A stretch of DNA of 64,000 nucleotides from Vitis vinifera (taxonomy: Eukaryota > Streptophyta > Magnoliopsida > Vitales > Vitaceae): assembly GCF_030704535.1 (NCBI RefSeq), contig NC_081817.1:25669001-25733000 (forward strand), in the 5' to 3' direction. This document shows positions 52,446 to 64,000 of this stretch, piece by piece. Position numbers and translations under genes: made by a program. The notes under the pieces are model-generated. The model was not told where the DNA came from. It made no database searches and was given only the letters and a program-made list of their open reading frames with translations. Within the stretch, counting starts at the first letter, position 1; each line of letters starts with the position of its first letter.

Positions 52446-55400
52446 CTACTCCATTTTGTTCTCATCAATCGACCTGTTTTGGAGTGGTGCACCTCTGTCG
52501 CCATCCATATCTGTGTTTTCCTTCAAATTGTTCTCTGGTGATAAATCCCCATCCTGACCGTTTTCAAGGACTTCCATTTCTGTAGCTTCCTCTGGTTTGC
52601 TTTCAGGAGGCAAGATGCCATTTGCATCATGTGAATTGGCAGGCATATCGGTGCCCATGGGCTGGTGTTGGGATGTTGAATCCCGCTGGCTTTTTTGCTC
52701 CTCCCATCCACCCAGGGATGGTGCTACTTGTCCAGAATAAGCTGAAAACTGATCAAATTGATGGCCCATTACCCGTGCCTAGGATCAAGGAAAGACCAGT
52801 TGTATAACTTCAGAGATTCAGTAAATAATAAAGGTAACAAAAAATATTACAAGGTATAAGGCCATCCATTAGGCACAGGCACCCATAAGGCATCTAAATT
52901 GAGCATAAATTCTATAAATTCTCAATAACCTTGGCCTGTAGCCTGATCTAATATGAATGAAAGTTAGACAAAGCTTGGATTGGCTTCCTCTAAAGAATGG
53001 GATTAGCTTCACTCCCACATTTGTATCCATTTATTACTAGAGGCTAATAAGAGTATAGAGAAGTTCTAATCACATCATTCACAAATAGACAAAGATTTGA
53101 CAATGTTGTATTCATAACCAAAAGAAATCCACGTCAGATTTTATTTTGGTGAATGCCATTAACACATAAAAAACCATGATCAATCCAAACCAAAATCCTA
53201 CAAAACATTTATATTTTGAAGTTTTCATGCAAGATATGGTTAAAACAATAGTTCTAAATTCAGCTAAAACCAAAATAAGAATGATAGATTCACTTGAAAA
53301 AAGTGAAAAATGAAAACAAAAAAAGAAGACAAACGAAACAAACAGATTGGAAAGTAAACAACAAGCATGGAAGATTATAAGATTATACTTATTGACACGT
53401 GTTCCCATCAACAACTGATACATTGTACAAAAGCAAGCATTGCCTTGTGCTTTCAGAGTGATGAAGAATAGAAAGGCATTTGAAACCAGACAAATGAAAT
53501 TCAAAGCCTTCTGATAAAAGGAAGTTCAGACTAAAGAAAGATACAAGACATCAAAAGCAAAATCATATTTCACTTGAGAAGGGAGCTGAGAAGTTTCTCC
53601 TAGGATGGATCAACTCCAGGATGCAGGAATGGATTATATTTCATGGGTAAGATGTTTTAATTCACCAGTCAGAGATCCTCGTAGTATAAAATGAAGGAAC
53701 CAGAAGACTAAAACTCAAACCACCCCCGAGACCTGATTAATACATGAGGCAAGGCCTGCCTTACATTTGGGGCATAAGGAAACCTTATAAGCAACACAAT
53801 TTTTAAGAACAATCCTCTGTTGTTGAAGCACATGACTATAGGCCTCACTTCAACTCAGAATTTTTAAAGACAAGTGAGAAAACTTTTTGGCATGTGAGGC
53901 AAGGCATAAAGCAATAAAACATATCACTATATCAGTATCATAATTTATCCAATTTATTTAAGCATAAAATCAGAAATATAGGAAATGAAAGGGTACCCAG
54001 AGGAAAATATAAAGTAGGATCTATGTACTGAGTGTACTGAGTGCATTTTCTACCACATTATGTTTCCTCAACCTCAACAATTCAATCTAAGCTCAATAAA
54101 CAAATTATCCATTTGAATCTCCAAGAACTTTTTGAAAGCCACAAAGTCAACATGAAACTCATTCAAAATGTCAATTCATCGAAGACTTTTAGTAGCCCGC
54201 ACATACGTTCAATCACAAGGCAAGTTCAAAGGTTTGAGGCACATAGCTAACAAGAACTGTACACCTAGGGGTAGCCTCAAATTTAGGCCTCAAGGTTGAG
54301 CTTCCTTGCATTTACCTTGGACAATGATCCCTCTGAAGCCTTTCAAATTTCTAGCCCAAAATGGAATGTGATTTTCAACATACTGCTACCCACCAAAAAA
54401 GCTAAGCTAAACTTAATCTTACTAGCAGGTGAACTTTCAAACAAACTTTGCTCCCAACATGCCCAAATTCCAAACTTATTCAATAACCATGAAGTCAAGA
54501 AAGGCATACCTGATACACCTGATGCATTTTGAAATTAACAATGCCACTCATCTCTTCAACACTACTGACAAGCTGGACTAATCCAGGATCTGCAACATGA
54601 CGATCTGTAAATGATGTGGTTTCATTCAAATTTAGGGCAAGATGGTCTGGTCTTTGAAGCAGAAGTTGAAATGTAGGCTGCAGTTCATAGCATTGTTCAA
54701 ACAGAAAGCGACGGCAAAACACATAGAGACCAAGTCGAGCACGGGACATGGCAACAACCAGTCTTCTAACATCACGAAGGTGACCCACGAAGCGAGTACG
54801 AACAAGAGACAGTAAGATAAAATCATTTTGCTGACCTTGAAACTTATCTACTGTAGTAACCTGTAAAGAAAAAAACAATCAAATAAGTGATCTGTGATTA
54901 TAGCCATGACACATGCCCTTATTGAAAATAAAGGAATGCACAGGAAATGGTGCCAGCAGATTCTACTGCCCTAGTACTGTACACAAGCTAAATAAAGTCA
55001 GAACACCATCAGTGGAACCCAACAAAGCTCATCTTGGCCTTTCTTCAAACTGTGCAGAAGAACCCACCATAAGGTAGTCAAATATTTAATGATGAGCAGA
55101 AAGTAATTCAACATGGATGGGTAGGCTAATTCAATCAGGTTTGCAGTTGTGCAAACAAGGAGATCTCATAAGTGGGATTTTCAATTGGCAATTCCAACTA
55201 CAATTCTGCCATTCATTAAAAAAGCATATGTCGCAAAACCTGAATGAGTGAATAGCCTAAGCCACGAAATTGATGATTACTACAAATTTAAATTTAGAAA
55301 GTGTACACCCATCTCAATAATTTACCTTACTGGGAGGACCTATGAAATCATATGGAACGCATCGTCTGTTGATAACATCACGTATCAGCAGTTTCTGGCC

Positions 55401-58400
55401 ATTGTAAGTTGTCAGGATGGATATCTTACTTGCAGGGTACCCTAGTAACCGCATATACATATAGACACTGACAACATATTCAGCCTCTCCCTCATTTTGA
55501 TAGAACCAAGGAGAAGGGGCAGTTTCACCTTTCCCAAGGTAATCAGGGACATCCACTAACTGATAATCATAGGAGAATCCAGCATTTGCTTTATGGAAAA
55601 TATCCGCCTCCTTTACATATGGAAGGTCCCCCAGTTCTCTGTACCTCCAATTGTAAAGTTGAGCAATACTTGGCCTGGCTCTACCCTGGGCATTAAGCTC
55701 AATATATGGAATACCTAGACGGACAAACCTGGTAAACAGACTTTGATCCATGTGACTATACTTTTGGAAAGCCATATTCTTGACAACAGGAGGCAACTGG
55801 TGATGATCACCAATCAATATGCAGCGTTTAAGCCGTGCATACCCATCTTCCTGTCTTTGAAGCAACATTGGAATGAAAGTTTCAATCTCTAATATTTGTG
55901 CACTTTCTTCCATCAACAAGTTGTCATACTTGAACCCTAACTGAAGAAAATCTTTTCTCTTCAAAGCAGCATGGGTGCAAGTCATCGCCACAATTTTTGC
56001 TTGCTTCGTCATTAGATAATTTGCTCGATCAGCTGTTGACTTGAGCAATTCAAATGCCCTACACTCTTCAAGTTCTTGGAACATGGTTTTAAGATGGCGA
56101 AAGCAACCCTTTGCTGCACGCATGTCTTTCTCAAAGGATTCACCCGTGAAAACTGGCTGAGGAGTGTTGGAAAAGAACTCCTTGAAGGGAAAACGATCTT
56201 GAACAAATGTTGGTTTGTCCTCATTACCAGAACAAGCAGCAAGGAACTGTTCCCAGTGTGAATAGACATGAAGCAACCAAAAATATCCAGCAGTTTCACA
56301 AGTATAACCTACATCCTCAGGAAGCTGGAGAGATCTTGCAAGCCTTTCTACTTCACTAAGTAGTTCCAACCGTCGAACAAGCATAGCATTAACACGTCCT
56401 TGACGGCTGAAGTCAAGATCAGTTGCAAGTTCTTGTTCTCCTTGGCCCAGTCGAAGAAGATAGCGAGCGGGCACATCCCTCTGACATAGTAAACATATAA
56501 ATGCTTCAGGAACTTGATTGTAACTGGAGGAGCATTAAAAGTTTCTTCTTCAATTGTAAAAAAAAACAATATCATATTCAAGTAATTAAACTTCATGCCT
56601 CATACCTGCATTATCTTCTCAAAAAGATCATTCAAAGCCTGATTTGAATGAGTGATTATTAATGTTCTCTGAGAAGGGCAATTGTGATAAAGAACATTCA
56701 AGATCTGCACAGCAGTGTCAGTCTTTCCTGTACCAGGTGGACCCACAACCATTGTTAAGCCTGGCTGAATACCTGAACTGATTGCTCCAATCTGCATAGC
56801 AGAGACATTAAGGTAAATAGTCAAAAAGACAGAGTCAATAGCAATGAACATTTTCCCTCCCATTAAAAAATGTAGCTTTCACAATCTATAAACTGTGGTC
56901 CACAAGACATGCTAGACTCACGAGATTTTGGTGGGACATTTGGGTGGGGATTCTAAGCTGAAGGATCTTTTCCCTTTGCCGCTTAGAATTGCAACCCATA
57001 ATTCTGCTGCAGTAGCTGACCTTTGGGGGAGACAAGGAGGTGGAGGCGGGGGTTGGGAGGCGCACTGTAGAAGATCTTTCCAAGATTGGGAATTGGAGGA
57101 GGTTACTCATTTTTTGGAACATATTTCTGCAGTAAAGGTTCAAGAAGGGGAGGATTCCTTAGTTTGGAAGATTGAGAGGAGGGGAAAGCTTAATGTCAAA
57201 TTGTATTATAGGTCTTTAAGGGCTGAGAATAGCCTTTTATTTTCAGCCAAAGAGATTTGGGGTTTGTATGCCCCTCTTAGAACTCGTTTTTTTGCATGGG
57301 AAGCAATTTGGGGAAAAATTTTAATAGTAGACATGTTAATGAAGAGGGGTTGGCCCATGGTCAACAGGTGCAACCTTCGTAAAGACAATGAGGAATCGGT
57401 GGACCACATTCTGATTCATTGTGGTAAGACAAAGGAGTTATGGACTTTGTTACTATCTTCTTTTGGTCTAGTGTGGGTATTCCCGGCCTCAGTGAGAAAT
57501 CTGCTTCTGGAATGGAAAGTTAAGGGACTAGAGAAGAAGAGGAGAGCAGTTTGGAGATTGGCGTCTATTTGTCTTTTTTGGTGTATTTGGGGAGAATGAA
57601 ACCGAAAAACGTTCCAAGAGGAAGGGATGTCAGATCCTTGCTCGAGAAACCTCTTTTTCCAATCTCTTCTAAAGTGGTCTCAACAATTTTTGGATTTAGA
57701 CTCTCTTTTTTCTGAATTTTTTGGGTGATTGATATGTTGGCTAGCTTTTTACCTCTCTAGGTTTTTTCTTTCTTTTTATAGCCTTGTTTTGGCTCTCTTT
57801 GTATACTGCCTGTATACGTAGGGTGCGCCCCCTGTTTTGGCATCTTATCAATTCAAGTTGTCTTCATCTATCAAAAAAAAAAAAAAAGACATGCTAGCTG
57901 GCTAGCTATATTCACACAAACACCAACATCTATGTTGAATAGAAATCAGAAATAGAATTAAAACAGTTTTAACTAAAACATCCCCTTGTTTCCAATGTTT
58001 ACAAAGAAATTCGTCACAGGACATCTAGTGTTGTGGTACTTCCTTTGCAATAATCGCACAAACTTCCAATTCCATGACACTTTCTTTCAGGCTAAAGTGT
58101 TGCCGACTTCCAAGTGAAAGGATATCAAGATCATACAAAAGTAGAAATTTACCACTAATATAAGTATGATTTCATCAATATTTATGCAATATATTTATGA
58201 TCATGTCAACTGGAAGTTCTTGCTATCAGTTCTTAAAAAGATGAAGTTTGATTTAAAAAAATGGATAGGTTGGATTAAATGGTGCACAACTTTTGCAAAG
58301 TTTTATGTGATTGTTAATTACAGCCTTTTTAGTTTGTTCCAAAATCAAAGGGTCAGGCAAGGGGACCTTCTATCTCCCTATGTATTTGTAGTGGCAATGG

Positions 58401-61400
58401 AGGCCCTTAATTGTCTCCTTAAGAGGACCAGAAAGGGAAGTTACCTCTTGAGAGTAAGGATGAGGGGGAGAAATGGTGAAAGGGAAGAGGTGTCTCATTT
58501 GTTGCTTGCTGATGATACTCTCGTTTTTTAGGCTTCCCAAGATTAAATAGTCTAGTTAAGTCGGTGGCTAATGTTGTCTAAAACCATGTTAGGGCTAAAA
58601 ATGAACTTAGAAAAGATCAAGTTGATTCCAATTGAAAGGGTGAAGAATGTAGTGAAGTTGGCCTTGGAACTAGGGTGTAGAGTAGGAGAGCTTCTGTCTA
58701 CTTACATGGGCCATTCCTTAAGTGCACCTTTTAGATCAGTAGCAGCCTAGGATGTGATGGAAGAGTGGTTTCACAAAAGGTTGTCAATGTGAAAAAGACA
58801 AGATATCCATAAAGGAGAAAGCTTATGTTAAGCAGAAGCACATCATCCAATCAACCCACACACTTGGCTTTGTTTAGCATTCCAAGGAAAGTTAGATTGA
58901 GGCTTGAAAAGATTTAAAGAGATTTCTCCTTAGAAGGCGAGGCTCTGGAAAAAAAATTGCACCTCGAAAAGTGGTTGATTGTCTGCACAAAGAATGGTAG
59001 GGGAGGATTAGGCATGAGATGTCTTTTTTCACTTAATAAAGTTCTTTTTTGCAAGTGGAGTTCGCAATACGCAAGTAAAAGGGAAGCTTTTTGGAAACAG
59101 GTCATAACTAGTGATCGATTCTTTTGGGTGGGAAGCAAGGGAAAAAGATGGAGGGTGACGGTCTTGTGAAGTAAGAGATGGGTATGGGATCATGCTATGG
59201 AAAGTTATTAGGAAGGATTGAGATACTTTTTATAGTAGAACTTCCTTTTTGAGAGTAATGGAAGGAGGGCAAAGTTTTGGAAAGCTAAATGGTGTGGATA
59301 TGAGTCCTTGTTAATATCTTTCTCATCTTTATATGCCTTAGCCAACATCAAAAGAAGCTTGGGTGGCAAATTTATGGGACCGCACAAGAGGGTCATTGAA
59401 ACTCTTGTTTTTCTAAACATTTGAATGATTGGGAGTTAGACATTGTAAAAGAATTATTTTCCAAGTTTCAAAAAATGTCAATGAATAGTGAGGGGAGGAA
59501 AAGGTGGCATGAATGGATTCAAGGAATGATAATTTTTCTGAAAAATCGTTATATGTTATCTTGGAACAAGGGGCTTCGATTCCCTTCTTGATGGGTGTAA
59601 TTTGGCATCCATAGGTACCATTTAAAGCAAGTTTCTTCATGTTGGAAGCTAGTTGAGGAAAGGTGTTGACCCTAGATAAACTTCAGGAGAGGATAGTTGT
59701 TGGCTAATAGATGTTTTTTTTGTAAAATTGAAGAACAATCCGTTGATTACATCCTTCTTTGTTTCATCATGAGGAGCACTCAAATAAGGGTTTGAAAGTT
59801 CTTTTAGTTATTTTTTTCGTGTGGGTGAAGTTGTACACTAATCAATTTTGTTGATTTGTTGCATTCTCTCCAAGGGAGGGAGTTTTTTTGTGTTCTCTTT
59901 TTTGGTTGTCTTCTGGCGTACATTATATATGTTTTGTGTACTTTGGTACATTGTTCCTTTAGCGATTGTTTATACAATTTTATTATTTGCCAAATAGATG
60001 TTTCTTGTGTAAAGAAGATAAGGAAACCAATGACCATCATTTTCTATTTTGTAACAAGGCTAGAATGTTGTGGAATCTAATCTTCTCCCTTTTCTGTCTA
60101 CATTTTTTTTTTAATAAATGAGCACAAATTATATTAAAGGGCAAAAAGTCATAAAGCATACAAGGAGTATACAACGCAGCCTAACCCAAAAACAAAAAAA
60201 CAAGCAGCCTCACCAGCCCTTAAGTAGCCGCAAGCCACTCCAAAAAGACTAAAAGCGAAGAGGACTCCTCTCCCATATACACCCTAGCCCAACTCCACAA
60301 GTTACAAACAAAAGAATTTTTGAGTTTTTGTATATCTAAAGAACCCCTCCTAAAAGCTAATCTATTTCTTTCCTTCTATACCGTCCAAAAAATACACAAC
60401 GGGATGGAATACCAGATTTTTTTCCTCTTTCTCCCCACAAAAGGGCCCCTCTAACTAAGTAACACCTCTTTGACTATCTCTGGAAACACCCAATGAACCC
60501 CAAACAATGCAAGAACAATTTCCCAGAGAACCCTGACCACTATACAGTGTAAAAGAATGTGATTTACATTTTCCTCTTCACAGCCACACAAAAAACAGCA
60601 ATTAGGAAACTGTCACCCTCATTTTTTAAGTCTATCCAAGGTGAGAATCTTCCCCCACGTAACCTCCCAAGCAAAAAAATCAGCTTTAATTGGGACCTTG
60701 TCCACCCAAATGTATTTATTCGGGAAGGCGAGGGCATTGGGAGGACCCAACAGGCTGTAAGCATCCCTAACCCCAAAAGTGCCTTGACCCCCACCTTTCC
60801 ATAGCACTGGGTCCTCTTCTTGGGAGATCTTGAAGTCCCTCAGCATATTAAACATAGCTCCTATTAGATCCAGCTCCCAATCATTAGAATCTCTAGCAAA
60901 TCTGAGATTCCAACCCCTTTGACCAAGGGTAGAGTCCCACACATCGTTAACCATTGCATTCCTATGGACCACCAAGGCAAATAACTAAGGGAAATTTCGG
61001 GACAGCGTCGCGTTACCACACCAATGATCAGTCCAGAACTTGACCTTAGTCCCCTTACCCACCTTAAACATCATGTTATCCCAGCACCAATCTGCCTCCT
61101 TCAAAATCTCCTTCCACACTCCCACTCCAAACGCCCTGCGAGCTTCATTAGTCCGCCAACCAAAGCCCTCTTGGCCATACTTCACCCCGATCACTTTCTT
61201 CCAAAGAATATCCTTTTCAAAGGCAAACCTCCAGATCCACTTACCCAACAAGGCCTTGTTAAGGAGATCAATCTTCCGTATACCTAGACCCCCTTTCTCC
61301 TTTTGAGTACACACCACCTCCCTTTTCTGTCTACATTGGGTTTCACATACCACCATGAGGGGGAACTTGCTTGGGTGGAATGGAGCTTCTAGGGGTAAAA

Positions 61401-64000
61401 AAAAGGTAGAAGGCGTGGAGGGCTGCCCCTTTTATGCCTAATGTGGACTTTATGGAGGAAAAGGAATGGGAGAGCGCTCAACGATGTCGAACGGGCCGAA
61501 CAAGCTATCAAATATTCTTTTTTGTATAATTTTGTGAATTGGGCTAGGGTGTATATAGAGGGTTACACTTTGTCTTAGGTTGACTTTATAGATTGGTTGT
61601 TTGTTAAGCAAGGGATTGGCTCTTTTGTCTTTTGACTGCCCCTTTTTTTGGGCGTTTAGTGCATACGTCGTGTATACTGTTTTCGCCATATCTAGGCATT
61701 TCTAATACATGCATTTATTTACCTATAAAAAAAAAAAAAAACAATTTTATTATTTGCCTATCAAAAAATATATATTTGTGCAATATATCATCACCCATTT
61801 GCAACTGTTTCTACATATAATAGACAATCAAGTACAATCTAATCAAAATGTTTAAACCACAATATCATCCAGCAACCTTATTCAGTAATATTGAAAACAA
61901 AAAAAGAATAAAAAAAAAAATTCCCTCTGGTAACACACTGAAAAGTTCTTTCTTTAGTTCCTTACATTGTAAAAGACTAATTTAACACACAAGAGGACTA
62001 ATGATTTAGGTCCTATTCTTCAAAGAAATCCCAATACAGTACCTGTGGGTTCGATCATACAGAGGACAGACCTGAAGAAAGTGACCAGAGTCCAGAACAA
62101 CTTCTTTTAAACCTTATAAGTAAATAACCAATCAGACTTTAGATAAGGAATAATTAGCAGATTGTCTTAACAGAAATTATAACGCACTTATCTTCAAATA
62201 TAATTTTTTTCTCATGTTTGATAGGTTTTTATGTTTAGTCTTTTTGAGGAGTTAGCAGGAGTTTATCATGATTGAGAAGATAGCACTTTTTGGTCAGTTT
62301 AGCTGTCTCTCATAAGGAGCTGGTTTGTATTTCTAGGCCCTAATTTGACTGTCATGGTGGTTTCCAGTTTACTATCTGAGTTGTTCTGGTGTAGCAGCCA
62401 TGGGGTTGCTTCACACCCTCTTTCCCTCTCCAACTTCAATAAACTCTACTATTTACTAGAAGCAAAGCCAAAACAAGAACAGTCAGATACCTACAATAAA
62501 ATAAAATAAAAGTGTGATTTTAATTCATTTAAAAGAAACCATAGCATGGCATTTTTATTTTTTTCCTCTCCCTCTTTTGGTAAGAACAAAAAAATTTTAT
62601 GAATTCTAATCATTTTTATTTTTTTTTTGATAGGAAACGACAAAGGGATGTATTGATAAAAAGGAAGTACAAGAGAAGGATGAGGAATCCTCCCACCAAA
62701 GAAAAACAAAACTACAAGGAATCAAATACAAGAAAATACAAAGTAAAAACAAGCAAACTCTAACTCTAGTGCAGAATTTTTGTACCTCTAATCATATAGA
62801 GGGTACAAAAATACAATGTGCAGAATATTCACTTTAGAAAACAAGAATACTGTATGGGAATTATGGTATTATACAGAATGAGGAAATTCCTAATAAATGA
62901 CTAAAGTTTAACAAGATTCAAAATAGAAACTGCAGATGCTAACCCAAATAGTTGAAGGCATCACTGATTTGAGTAGATTAAAATTTAAAGCTAATTCCAA
63001 CCAACTACAAGAAATGTGCAAGGAAAGACACCAAAAAATAACAAAACACAAATATACACGGAAAATAAAATCCCTTCAAAATATATGAAGCAAATATCAT
63101 GGATAAAAGAGTAGTCTTGCACCTGTGTGGGCGTAAATCTGACAGAGTTCTGTTTGGGCTGATCTTGAGGATAAGGACCTGGGTCAGGAGGAATATATGC
63201 CTCAACAATTAGCTTTTCTCGCTCAGAACCATCATCTGCCTTACTGACATCATTCATTGAAGCTGTAGAGGACTTCTTATTCCCTGGAAGAGCATGGATG
63301 TTTCCTTTCAGCATTCTGGGGAGCCTAATTCGAAAAGGGGGCCTTGGATGCAAATTTTCAGTACCATCTGAATTTATGAATTGAACCTAAAGAAATACAG
63401 TAAAAAGGTATAAGATTACCATTTACAGTTCATGAAACTGTGGAAGATATAAACAAATATAAGTAATTTTACAAAATAAAGATGTCAAAATAATATCAAC
63501 CTGATAATCTGAAAAACACTCTCTCAGATGGTCCACATCAAGAAAAGTATCTTTGAAATCCACTGTCTCAAGAAGATCGGGCATATTAGTCCACTGAGCT
63601 GCAGAAGGATTGCCATAACCGAGAAATATGTTGTGCAACCAATCAGGAACAATACAAGTTTCATTCATAAGATCTCTTATAGATTCCAAAATGGCTTTGA
63701 AATTGTTTTCCTTGGGTTTCCTCCTCATCAATATATTGAATGTCCCATACACGTCTTCTGCATCTTTCTCTGCAATATCACTGACATCCATGTGATATTG
63801 TGCTGTATCTAAAGCAACAGTCACAGTTCTCAGTTCACCTTTTGGAGGCTTCCATTCATCCCGTTTAATTCTCCCAGAGAAATCATTCATAAGAGTTCCT
63901 TCCTCATCACGGATCTCAATAACTTCACATCCACGTACAAATTGAAGACCAAGCCTTTGGGGCACACTAGCCTTTGCAGCTTCTTCCGCACTTAATGGTT
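52446..64000 (-). CDS. AQR: Aquarius (AQR/IBP160) spliceosomal RNA helicase, C-terminal part (partial)
   Basis: Aquarius (EMB2765 in Arabidopsis) is an SF1 RNA helicase that binds intron RNA near the branch site in the spliceosome. Exons (minus) are 64000-63501 (continues beyond the window), 63386-63123, 56791-56606, 56480-55326, 54860-54510 and 52778-52446; frame is kept throughout, about 929 residues in the window. Helicase motifs run in order: TPTQ then [20 protein letters not shown] and [10 protein letters not shown] (Walker A), [15 protein letters not shown] (motif II-like), [11 protein letters not shown] (III), [12 protein letters not shown] (IV), [12 protein letters not shown] (V) and [18 protein letters not shown] (VI). 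The tail after about 52778 is acidic and low-complexity, ends DENKME, and is poorly conserved. The 63386-63123 exon ends NSVRFTPTQ just before the GPPG exon. The 6.3 kb intron between them is packed with LINE insertions. Confidence 0.94.
56904..57897 (+). mobile_element. 5'-truncated LINE D with perfect 12 bp TSD
   Basis: A non-LTR retrotransposon fragment at 56916-57885, antisense to AQR, is flanked by AAGACATGCTAG at 56904-56915 and 57886-57897. It ends in a run of about 13 A. It retains a 223-residue open frame (56928-57599) typical of the C-terminal end of plant LINE ORF2: [12 protein letters not shown], then a zf-RVT-like segment ([11 protein letters not shown] followed by [15 protein letters not shown]) with the second zinc ligand changed to R. 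5' truncation is the usual result of target-primed reverse transcription. Confidence 0.9.
59974..61758 (+). mobile_element. 5'-truncated LINE B nested in LINE A
   Basis: Inserted at 59992-61740 within the 3' end of LINE A. The perfect 18 bp duplication ACAATTTTATTATTTGCC lies at 59974-59991 and 61741-61758, and a run of about 15 A precedes the second copy. The body begins with a zinc-binding RT C-terminus ([20 protein letters not shown]) and continues after 61337 with LINE 3' sequence. It is itself interrupted by LINE C. Confidence 0.88.
60085..61336 (-). mobile_element. LINE C, minus strand, nested in LINE B
   Basis: Youngest insertion, at 60104-61317. The 19 bp duplication CTCCCTTTTCTGTCTACAT is perfect at 60085-60103 and 61318-61336. 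The poly-T at 60104-60112 is its poly-A tail read backwards, so it lies on the minus strand, same direction as AQR. Minus-strand frames give the C-terminal LINE ORF2 region: [38 protein letters not shown] and [19 protein letters not shown]. It is broken between about 60976 and 60984 and is 5'-truncated. Confidence 0.9.
62605..62795 (-). mobile_element. Short poly-T retroelement fragment with 9 bp TSD
   Basis: TCTAATCAT occurs at 62605-62613 and 62787-62795, bracketing 62614-62786. That stretch starts with poly-T followed by GATAGGAAACGACAAAGGGA, which resembles a LINE 3' end on the minus strand (tail read backwards). It is only 173 bp with no coding frame. The 9 bp match could be chance. Confidence 0.45.

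Larger units (their letters stand above)
58178..61788 (+). mobile_element. 5'-truncated LINE A, host of nested insertions
   Basis: Oldest of three nested LINEs, at 58195-61771. It is flanked by ATATTTATGCAATATAT (58178-58194) and ATATTTGTGCAATATAT (61772-61788), one mismatch in 17. It starts inside the reverse transcriptase domain (YDHVNWKFL), keeps [13 protein letters not shown] and [11 protein letters not shown] (catalytic ADD), then GGLGMR...NKVLFCKW and a zinc-binding relic near 59700 ([18 protein letters not shown]), with stops and frameshifts between. Its 3' end (ACATTGTTCC...ATTATTTGCCTATCAAAAAA) is split by LINE B at 59992. Antisense to AQR. Confidence 0.85.

Noticed and set aside
53112-53504. 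130-codon hydrophobic minus-strand frame in an AQR intron
   Set aside because: It lies between the 54510 and 52778 exons that join cleanly in frame; Phe/Leu-rich AT-derived translation without a known domain.
1-64000. Search for CRISPR arrays, operons or a new defence or metabolic cluster
   Set aside because: The tandem arrays seen are non-coding AT-rich minisatellites or LINE/MITE products, and neighbouring genes belong to unrelated, well-known plant families.

Overview
The window is nuclear DNA from a flowering plant. Its genes carry many GT-AG introns, intergenic DNA is very AT-rich, and LTR and LINE retrotransposon remnants are common. The proteins are dicot-like, and the gene and repeat style fits grapevine (Vitis) best, but that identification is an inference. 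I found no tRNA, rRNA, CRISPR array or bacterial-type operon, and I do not see a new multi-gene system. The most unusual structure is a set of three LINEs nested inside each other within one intron of the Aquarius gene, where each level can be dated by its own target-site duplication.

Layout: (1) 685-2507 (+), the 3' end of an INTS9-like gene (Integrator subunit 9), with a foldback MITE in one intron. (2) 3246-6872 (-), annexin D3. (3) 6.9-12.6 kb, AT-rich intergenic DNA with a decayed LTR-type element and a tandem array of about 150 bp units. (4) 12652-15460 (+), annexin D4, head-to-head with annexin D3. (5) 15800-18308 (-), a secreted GDSL esterase/lipase whose fourth intron holds a tandem array of about 240 bp units. 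(6) 19996-31677 (-), a CSC1-like/OSCA osmosensitive cation channel of the At3g54510 type. (7) 32.9-34.1 kb, a decayed Ty1-copia gag/pol remnant. (8) 34717-38258 (+), an armadillo-repeat protein of the PUB43/44 type that lacks a U-box. (9) 38.3-46.2 kb, intergenic DNA with an LTR retrotransposon fragment. (10) 46219-51227 (+), the Brix-domain U3 snoRNP protein IMP4, with a telo-box promoter. (11) 52446 to the window end (-), the C-terminal half of the spliceosomal helicase Aquarius (AQR/EMB2765).

Most genes are unrelated housekeeping or stress functions: snRNA 3'-end processing (INTS9), splicing (AQR), 18S rRNA maturation (IMP4), membrane and calcium biology (two annexins, one OSCA channel), an extracellular esterase and an ARM-repeat protein. 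They do not form a pathway. Annexin D3, annexin D4 and AQR correspond, from memory, to neighbouring Arabidopsis genes (At2g38760, At2g38750, At2g38770), so part of this order looks like ancestral microsynteny opened up by insertions. Gene boundaries come from reading frames, GT-AG sites and remembered family sequences. Exon coordinates are given in each entry; UTRs are mostly not defined.
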